From JAGWAJ01 sp965215155 (GTDB taxonomy: Bacteria > Acidobacteriota > Vicinamibacteria > Vicinamibacterales > UBA8438): a stretch of 64,000 nucleotides of DNA. A program made the position numbers and the translations under genes. Positions 58,346 to 64,000 of the stretch are shown in pieces. The notes under the pieces were generated by a model. That model was not told the origin of the DNA, searched no databases, and worked only from the letters and a program-made list of their open reading frames with translations. The DNA lies in contig CBDCCY010000004.1 in NCBI GenBank assembly GCA_965215155.1, forward strand, positions 3,224,001 to 3,288,000, given 5' to 3'. How positions within the stretch are numbered: the first letter of the stretch is position 1; every line of letters starts with the position of its first letter.

Positions 58346-59704
58346 ATGGGACAGCTCAACCGGGAGCCGGACGCCGGGAGCGTCGATCGCCGGCAGGTGA
58401 TCGAGTCGTACCACGCCCAGCGGCGCCGCACGCGGTCCATCTTCGACCTGCTCGCGGCCGACACCTACTACGAGCGGCCGATCGCGCTCCGCCATCCGGT
58501 CGTCTTCTACGAGGGCCACATTCCGGCCTTCGCGGTCAACAGTTTTCTCAAGAAGGGGCTCGGTCATCCAGGCATCCGCCCCGAGTTCGAGGTGCTCTTC
58601 GCCCGCGGCATCGATCCGGGCGACCAGGCCGCCGCCGATGCCCGAGCGATCAGCCGCTGGCCGAGCCGCGACGAGGTGCAGGACTACGGCCGGCGGGTCG
58701 ACGCCGCGGTGCTCGATGCGCTCGAGACGGCCACCGTCGTGGGCGACGCGAACCCCGTCCTGCGAAGGGGGCAGGGGATGTACACCATGATGGAGCACGA
58801 GGTGCTCCATCAGGAGACGCTGCTCTACATGTGGCATCGCTTCGATGCCGCGAGCAAGACGCGCCCCGATCGCGTGCCCGCGCCCGTTCTGCCCTCCGGC
58901 TCGGCCCGCGAAGGGGAGATGGTGCGCGTCCCGGCGGGCCGGGCGACGCTCGGCGCCGAACCGGACGCCATCCGGTTCGGGTGGGACAACGAGTTTCCCC
59001 TCCACGTCGTCGAGGTCCCGGCCTTCGAGATCGATGCGCACAACGTGACGAACGACGACTACCGGGCGTTCGTCGAGGCGGGCGGCTACGCCGCGGCCGA
59101 GCTCTGGTCGCCGGGCGCCTGGGCCCGGCAGTGCGAGACCGGACGCGAGCATCCGCTCTTCTGGCAGCGGGCGGGTGCCGACTGGCTCTGGCGCGGCTTC
59201 TTCGAGACCTTCCCCCTGCCGCCGGACTGGCCGGTATTCGTCACCCACGACGAGGCCGCGGCCTACGCCCGCTGGAAGGGCCTGCGGCTGCCCACGGAGG
59301 CGGAGTTCCATCGCGCCGCCTACGGCGCTCCGGACGGTTCCGAGCGACCGCACCCCTGGGGGGCGGCGCCGCCCGACGCGACGCGCGGCAACTTCGACTT
59401 CCGCCGCTGGGACCCGGTGCCCGTCGGTTCGTACCCCGCGGGAGCGAGCGCGTGGGGCGTGCACGACCTGGTCGGCAACGGCTGGGAATGGACGTCGACG
59501 ACGTTCGAGGGCTTCCCCGGCTTCGAGAGCATGGCGTCCTATCCGGAGTACTCGGCCGACTTCTTCGACGGCGAGCACTACGTGCTCAAGGGTGCGTCGC
59601 CGGCGACCGGCCGGGACCTCGTGCGCCGCAGCTTCCGCAACTGGTTCCGCCCGGGCTATCCCTATGTGTACGCAGCGTTCCGGTGCGTGCGTGACGTCGA
59701 CTGA
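58346..59704 (+). CDS. egtB: EgtB-like sulfoxide synthase (ergothioneine pathway)
   Basis: 452 residues: an N-terminal DinB-like domain (MYTMMEHEVLHQETLLYMWH supplies the histidines of the non-haem iron site) and a C-terminal formylglycine-enzyme-type domain (EMVRVPAGRATLG, LRLPTEAEFHRAA, GNGWEWTSTTFEGFPGF). EgtB joins trimethylhistidine to a thiol donor. The next gene, 5 bp downstream, is an EgtD-type methyltransferase, which supports the assignment; relatives of the same fold (e.g. SenA, OvoA-like) cannot be fully excluded. Confidence 0.85.
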   Translation: MGQLNREPDAGSVDRRQVIESYHAQRRRTRSIFDLLAADTYYERPIALRHPVVFYEGHIPAFAVNSFLKKGLGHPGIRPEFEVLFARGIDPGDQAAADARAISRWPSRDEVQDYGRRVDAAVLDALETATVVGDANPVLRRGQGMYTMMEHEVLHQETLLYMWHRFDAASKTRPDRVPAPVLPSGSAREGEMVRVPAGRATLGAEPDAIRFGWDNEFPLHVVEVPAFEIDAHNVTNDDYRAFVEAGGYAAAELWSPGAWARQCETGREHPLFWQRAGADWLWRGFFETFPLPPDWPVFVTHDEAAAYARWKGLRLPTEAEFHRAAYGAPDGSERPHPWGAAPPDATRGNFDFRRWDPVPVGSYPAGASAWGVHDLVGNGWEWTSTTFEGFPGFESMASYPEYSADFFDGEHYVLKGASPATGRDLVRRSFRNWFRPGYPYVYAAFRCVRDVD

Positions 59705-59709
59705 GCGCC

Positions 59710-60687
59710 ATGCCGTCGCCGTCTGACGCCCCCGTCCTGGCCGTGGGGGTGGACGAGTTGGCCGCCGAGGTCGTCGACGGCCTGACGCGGCCCGTGAAGC
59801 AGCTTCCGTCGAAGTACCTCTACGACGCGCTGGGCTCGCAGCTCTTCGAGGCGATCTGCGAGTTGCCGTGGTACCGCATCACCCGCGGCGAGCGGGCGCT
59901 GCTGGCGCGCGAGCGGGCGACGATCACCCGGCCGCTCGGCGACGAGGCTTCCATCATCGAGCTCGGAGGCGGCAGCGGCGAGAAGCTCGCCATCCTGATC
60001 GAGGCGCTCGTCGAACGCGGCGCGCGCGTCGAGGCGCACCTCGTCGACATCTCGCCGACCGCGCTCGACCTGTCGGCCCGAACCCTCGGCGGCTATCCGC
60101 GGGTCTCCGTCCGCTGCCACGCCGCGGCGTACCTCGAGGGGCTCCGGGAGGCGGTGCTGGAGGTCGACGGCGACCGGCCGTGCCTCGCGCTGTTCCTGGG
60201 GTCGAACATCGGCAACCTCGGCCTCGCCGAGTCGGATCGGTTTCTGCGCGACATTCGCGCGCGCCTCCGGCCGGGGGACCTGTTGCTGCTCGGGGCCGAT
60301 CTCGTCAAGAGCGAGGCGGATCTGATCCTGGCCTACGACGACCCGCTCGGGGTGACCGCGGCGTTCAACGCCAACCTGCTGGTGCGGCTCAACCGCGAGC
60401 TCGACGCCGACTTCGATCTGGCGCAGTTCGACTACCGCGCCGTCTGGAACGCGAGCGCGTCGCGGGTCGAGACGTATCTCGTCAGCCGGTCGGAGCAGAC
60501 GGTCTGCCTTCCGCGGGCGGGGTGTTGCGTGCGGCTGGCCGCGGGCGAGGCGATCTGGACGGAGAGCTCGCACAAGTACGAACGGGCGCAGATCGCGGCC
60601 CTCGGCGAGCGCGCCGGCTTCGCCTGTCGCGAGCAGTGGGTCGAGCCCGCGTCACAGTTCGCGCTGACGCTGTTCGACGTGTCATGA
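59710..60687 (+). CDS. egtD: L-histidine N-alpha-methyltransferase EgtD-like
   Basis: 325 residues of the SAM-dependent EgtD family: KYLYDALGSQLFEAICELP, YRITRGERALL, SAM loop IELGGGSGEKLAIL, FLGSNIGNL and the C-terminal YLVSR...ESSHKY region. Trimethylates histidine to hercynine, the substrate of EgtB. The stop overlaps the next gene as ATGA. Confidence 0.9.
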   Translation: MPSPSDAPVLAVGVDELAAEVVDGLTRPVKQLPSKYLYDALGSQLFEAICELPWYRITRGERALLARERATITRPLGDEASIIELGGGSGEKLAILIEALVERGARVEAHLVDISPTALDLSARTLGGYPRVSVRCHAAAYLEGLREAVLEVDGDRPCLALFLGSNIGNLGLAESDRFLRDIRARLRPGDLLLLGADLVKSEADLILAYDDPLGVTAAFNANLLVRLNRELDADFDLAQFDYRAVWNASASRVETYLVSRSEQTVCLPRAGCCVRLAAGEAIWTESSHKYERAQIAALGERAGFACREQWVEPASQFALTLFDVS

Positions 60688-61745
60688 CGGCGGAGGGCCG
60701 CTTGCGACGGGGTGCGGGCACGCAACTGCTGGTCGGGGCCGCCGCCTTCGTCATCGTGGTGGCCGGCCTGCAGGCTGCCGCCTCGCTCATCCAGCCGTTC
60801 CTGATCGCCGTCTTCCTCGGGGTCGTCAACGTCCCGTTCATGAACTGGCTGCAGCGGCTGCGTCTCCCGCGCCCGCTCGCCGTGCTGGCCACCGTCCTGT
60901 TCGCCGCCTCGCTCGTCGCCATCCTCGTGACGGTCATCGGCCAGTCGGTCAATCAGCTCGCGCGCGTGGTGCCGTCGTATCGCGCCCCGTTCCTCGCCCT
61001 CGCCGGCGACATCCAGAACGTCGCCGAGCAGGCCGGCCTGCCGGCGGTGGATCTGCAGTCGATGGTGATCCCCTCCTTCAACCTCGCCGGCACATTGGTG
61101 GGCAATGCGCTCCGCGCGGTCGGGGCTCTGCTCTCCAATGCCTTCCTCGTGCTGCTGCTGGTGATCTTCATCCTGTTCGAGGCGGCCGGGTTCCGGAACA
61201 AGCTGGCCGTGGCGTTCGGGGGCGAGGGAGAGCACCTCCGGCAACTGGGCCGGATGGCGGCACAGGTGCAGCAGTACCTGGTGATCAAGACCGCCGTGAG
61301 CACGGCGACCGGCCTGTTCATCGGGGTCTGGGTGTGGATGGTCGGGCTCGACGCGCCGCAGCTCTGGGGCGTGCTCGCGTTCGCGTTCAACTTCATCCCC
61401 ACGCTCGGGTCGATCTTCGCGGCGGTCCCGGCCGTTCTCCTCGCGCTCATTCAGCCTGACATCAGCCCCGTCGGCGCGGTCGTCATCGCCGCCGGCTACG
61501 CCGGCGTCAACGTGGTCTTCGGCAATTTCGTGGAGCCGACGCTGATGGGCCGCCGCCTCGGCCTGTCCACGCTGGTGGTGTTCATGTCCCTGGTCTTCTG
61601 GGGCTGGGTCTGGGGGCCGGTCGGGATGCTCTTCTCGGTGCCCCTGACGATGGCGGTGAAGATTGCGCTCGAGAACACGAACGAGTTCCGGTGGGTGGCC
61701 GTGATGCTCGACGCCAACCCCGGGGCTCCCGGCCGGAAGACGTGA
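60684..61745 (+). CDS. AI-2E-family transporter
   Basis: 353 residues with about eight hydrophobic helices; family marks are IQPFLIAVFLGVVNVPFMNW near the N-terminus and FNFIPTLGSIFAAVPAVL plus NVVFGNFVEPTLMGRRLGLS near the C-terminus. Members export small molecules or ions (TqsA, Na+/H+ antiport claims). Co-transcribed with egtBD by a four-base overlap, so export of a related compound is possible but unproven. Confidence 0.87.
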   Translation: MTAEGRLRRGAGTQLLVGAAAFVIVVAGLQAAASLIQPFLIAVFLGVVNVPFMNWLQRLRLPRPLAVLATVLFAASLVAILVTVIGQSVNQLARVVPSYRAPFLALAGDIQNVAEQAGLPAVDLQSMVIPSFNLAGTLVGNALRAVGALLSNAFLVLLLVIFILFEAAGFRNKLAVAFGGEGEHLRQLGRMAAQVQQYLVIKTAVSTATGLFIGVWVWMVGLDAPQLWGVLAFAFNFIPTLGSIFAAVPAVLLALIQPDISPVGAVVIAAGYAGVNVVFGNFVEPTLMGRRLGLSTLVVFMSLVFWGWVWGPVGMLFSVPLTMAVKIALENTNEFRWVAVMLDANPGAPGRKT

Positions 61746-61749
61746 CGGG

Positions 61750-62319
61750 TCAGCTCCCCGGAGCCTCCGGGGTGTCCGGGCGCTGCCGCCGGAACGAGCG
61801 CAGCGCCTCGAGGTGCTCGACGTAGGCGGAGCGGGCGCGGACGAACTCCCCGTGGTCGAGCCCGAGTTCTTTCGATATCCGGCGGGCCTCGCTTTCTTCG
61901 ACCACGCTGATCGACTCGTCGGCGGCGGACACCGCGAACACGCACTCGAGGAGCTCGATCCGCTGCACCGACGTCGCGAGGTCGCGGAAGCGGCGCGTCA
62001 CCAGGTAGTTCTGGTCGCCCCCGAACAGCCGCACCTGGTGCTTGGCCATTTCCACGACGAGGACCGCCTGCGGTTCGGGGAGATGTCCGAGGACGCAGAC
62101 GATCTCCTCCATCTTGCGCGTCTCTTCCTGGCTGACGTGCGAGTCGGCGTGGGCGGCCCGCCCGAGCACGTACGCGAACGCGGCGAGGTAGCGTGCGCAA
62201 TCCTCCGGCAGCGCCTCGAGCTCGCCGACGATGTGGCGAATGGCGTCGGCCTCGGGCGAGACGTCTCCGCGGACCGCGTTCGTAACGCCGGTGAGCCCCA
62301 GGAAGTCCAGTATCGCCAT
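61750..62319 (-). CDS. TerB-like protein
   Basis: 189 residues of mostly helical sequence: MAILDFLGLTGVT then YLAAFAYVLGRAAHADSHVS, EEIVCVLGHL and a second acidic helix unit LLECVFAVSAADESISVVEE, as in TerB/tellurite-resistance-like metal-binding helical domains. ATG at 62319 chosen over the upstream extension, which overlaps the next gene. Converges with the AI-2E gene 4 bp away. Role unclear. Confidence 0.72.
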   Translation of the reverse strand: MAILDFLGLTGVTNAVRGDVSPEADAIRHIVGELEALPEDCARYLAAFAYVLGRAAHADSHVSQEETRKMEEIVCVLGHLPEPQAVLVVEMAKHQVRLFGGDQNYLVTRRFRDLATSVQRIELLECVFAVSAADESISVVEESEARRISKELGLDHGEFVRARSAYVEHLEALRSFRRQRPDTPEAPGS

Positions 62320-62350
62320 ACGCGTGACTCTACCCTGCCCGCGCAGAGGA

Positions 62351-63922
62351 TCAGGGCGTGTCGCGCCCCTCGAAAGGCGCGGCGCGGTCGGCAGGGGGGG
62401 TGCGGCCGGCCAGCTCCCGGACCAGGGACGCTCCCACCAGCCCGGGGGCCTCGCCGCGCTCGTCGACGCGCAGGTTGAGGGCCCGCATCCGGTCTGCATC
62501 GATGGCGCCCTCGAGGCGCGCCAGCGCGTCGAGCACGTCGGGCGCCTCGAGGGCGAGCCGGGCGCCGGCCAGCAGGATGGCGTCGTAGGGAGGAATCGCG
62601 CCGCGGTCATCCTCGAGGACGCGCAGGTCGTACGCCGCGATCCGCCCGTCGGTCGTGTAGGCGGAGATCACGTCCACCTCGTGGGTCGCGGCGGCCTGGT
62701 ACATGAGCGACGCGTCCATCGCGCGCTGCTCGCGGAAGTCGAGGCGGTAGGTGTCGCGGACCGCCGGCCACTCCGGACGGGCGAAGAACTCGACGTCGGC
62801 GCCGATGGCGAGGCGGGGCGCGTGCGGCGCGAGGTCGCCGATGGTGCGCAGATCGAGGCGCTCGGCATCTGCGGCGCGCACGGCCAGGGCATAGGTGTTC
62901 TCGAAGCCGAGCGTTGCCGCCAGCGTCATGCCGTGCTCGGCCTCGAGGAACTCGCGTACCCCGCGGAGCGTCTCCGCGCGGCCGGCGCGTACCTCCGCGC
63001 GTCCCATTTCGTTGGCCCAGAGCGTGCCGGTGTAGTCGACGTAGATATCGATCTCCCCGGCGTCGAGCGCATCGAACGCCACGAGCGAGCCGAGCGACTG
63101 CAGGAGCCGTGTCGGGCGGCCGGTCTGGCGCTCGATCCAGCCGGTAATCGCGGCGCCGAGGACGTACTGCTCCGTGAAGCTCTTCGTCCCGACCATGATC
63201 GGCCTCTCGCGGTCGCCCAGCAGCGGAGCGGCGAGCGTGGCGCCGGCGTAGGCGTAGAGGAGGACGACGGCCGCGAGGGCCGCGGCGAGGCGGCCGCGAC
63301 GGCGGCGCGCCAAGCCGACCTCGACCGCCCGGACCAGCCCGTCGAGCAGCAGGGCCAGACCGGCCGCGGCGACGCACCCGACGATCACCGATCCGTAGTT
63401 GCGGGTCTGCAGCCCGCTGAAGATGTAGTTGCCCAGGCTGGTGGCCCCCACCGGCGTCGACAGCGTCGCGATGCCGACCACCCAGACCGTCGCCGTGCGC
63501 ACGCCGCCGACGACGACCGGCATCGCCAGCGGCAGCTCCACCATCAGGAGCTGCTGCCGCGGCGTCATCCCGACGCCGCGCGCCGCCTCGGTCAGGGCGG
63601 GGTCGACGCCCCGGATGCCGATCACCGTGTTCCGCAGCACGGGGAGGATGCCGTACAGCGTCAGCCCCACGATGGCCGGCAGGAACCCGATGCTCTGGAG
63701 ATCGAGGGCCGCGAGCACCGGAACCATGACCGCCAGCAGCGCCAGGCTCGGGACCGTCTGGATGACGCCGGCGAGCGCCAGGGCCGGCTGTTCGAGCCAG
63801 GCGAGCCGTGTGGCTGCGATGCCGAGCGGCACGCTGACCCCGATGCTGAGGAGCAGAGCGAGCAGCGTCAACTGCAGGTGCGCCGTAAGGTAGCCGGGGA
63901 GCAGCGCCAGCAGCTCGCTCAT
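62351..63922 (-). CDS. Osmoprotectant ABC importer, fused permease and binding protein
   Basis: 523 residues: an N-terminal permease (about six helices, with GVDPALTEAARGVGMTPRQQ as the EAA loop contacting the ATPase) fused to an OpuAC-type substrate-binding domain (VGTKSFTEQYVLGAAITGW, DIYVDYTGTLW, FREQRAMDASLMYQA). Such fusions import glycine betaine, choline or related solutes. The start overlaps the stop of the ATPase gene as ATGA. Exact substrate not readable. Confidence 0.9.
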   Translation of the reverse strand: MSELLALLPGYLTAHLQLTLLALLLSIGVSVPLGIAATRLAWLEQPALALAGVIQTVPSLALLAVMVPVLAALDLQSIGFLPAIVGLTLYGILPVLRNTVIGIRGVDPALTEAARGVGMTPRQQLLMVELPLAMPVVVGGVRTATVWVVGIATLSTPVGATSLGNYIFSGLQTRNYGSVIVGCVAAAGLALLLDGLVRAVEVGLARRRRGRLAAALAAVVLLYAYAGATLAAPLLGDRERPIMVGTKSFTEQYVLGAAITGWIERQTGRPTRLLQSLGSLVAFDALDAGEIDIYVDYTGTLWANEMGRAEVRAGRAETLRGVREFLEAEHGMTLAATLGFENTYALAVRAADAERLDLRTIGDLAPHAPRLAIGADVEFFARPEWPAVRDTYRLDFREQRAMDASLMYQAAATHEVDVISAYTTDGRIAAYDLRVLEDDRGAIPPYDAILLAGARLALEAPDVLDALARLEGAIDADRMRALNLRVDERGEAPGLVGASLVRELAGRTPPADRAAPFEGRDTP

Positions 63923-64000
63923 GCCCCGGCCTCCACCGGCGCGGCGCCGGCCAGGGCGTCGATGATGGCGGCCTGGCGCCGCGGCGTGCCCATCAGCCGG
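63919..64000 (-). CDS. ABC transporter ATPase, C-terminal end (cut by window edge)
   Basis: The last ~26 residues (MGTPRRQAAIIDALAGAAPV then EAGA and stop) of the gene just upstream of the permease fusion on the same strand. The four-base overlap and position indicate the ATPase of the same importer; the domain itself is outside the window. Confidence 0.6.
   Translation of the reverse strand, partial: RLMGTPRRQAAIIDALAGAAPVEAGA

Overview
The window is GC-rich, densely coded bacterial chromosome. Its core genes suit a Gram-negative with an outer membrane: a TamB/BamA-family/SurA-like block, an acyl-CoA carboxylase pair, B12-dependent ribonucleotide reductase, the chain tig-clpP-clpX-lon-engB, and ergothioneine genes. 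Together with DUF222/HNH endonuclease genes this looks most like an Acidobacteriota (Vicinamibacteria-type) genome. That placement is inference; no rRNA gene is present.

Layout. 1-12.8 kb is core: SNF2 helicase end, SWIM protein, carboxylase subunits, tamB, a BamA-family protein, a SurA-like chaperone and a CPBP protease. 12.85-16.0 kb is worn: an IS1-like remnant, a small zinc-ribbon gene, and an oversized IS3 element (3-bp target duplication) inside a small membrane-protein gene. 16.35-41.58 kb is an integrative island. 41.58-44.6 kb holds the other half of the gene the island split, plus gene remnants. 44.6-64 kb is core again: nrdJ, an SDR, rpmE, a cupin oxygenase, a probable iron-regulated PepSY locus, the proteostasis cluster, tRNA-Leu, egtB-egtD, a transporter, a TerB-like protein and an osmoprotectant ABC importer.

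The island is three nested integrative elements of one family. Element 0 (16352-41584) sits in the conserved HNH codons of a DUF222/HNH endonuclease gene, between copies of CGGCAGAG. Its own tyrosine integrase gene is broken into three collinear pieces (16502-17258, 27041-27315, 34357-34538). The first gap is filled by element 1 (17259-27040), between copies of TGACCGC; it carries a type I-G CRISPR-Cas effector operon (csb1, csb2, cas3, csb3-like) and an intact integrase. The second gap is filled by element 2 (27316-34356), between copies of CGGCTTCCGCTCGT; it carries AlpA, a primase-helicase and an intact integrase. Each integrase begins 143-150 bp from its junction. A TAAGT-type motif lies 18 bp inside all three distal ends and 51 bp inside two of the three integrase-proximal ends.

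Each element also carries one copy of a structured element: an 11-bp stem enclosing two hairpins, followed by a third, with compensatory base changes between copies. It matches no family I recognise and, with the nesting, is the best candidate here for something undescribed. No CRISPR array and no cas1, cas2 or cas4 are present. Other mobile pieces are an ISNCY-type transposase, an IS630 element inside a DUF429 gene, and two transposase-less IS66-type elements with exact 8-bp duplications.
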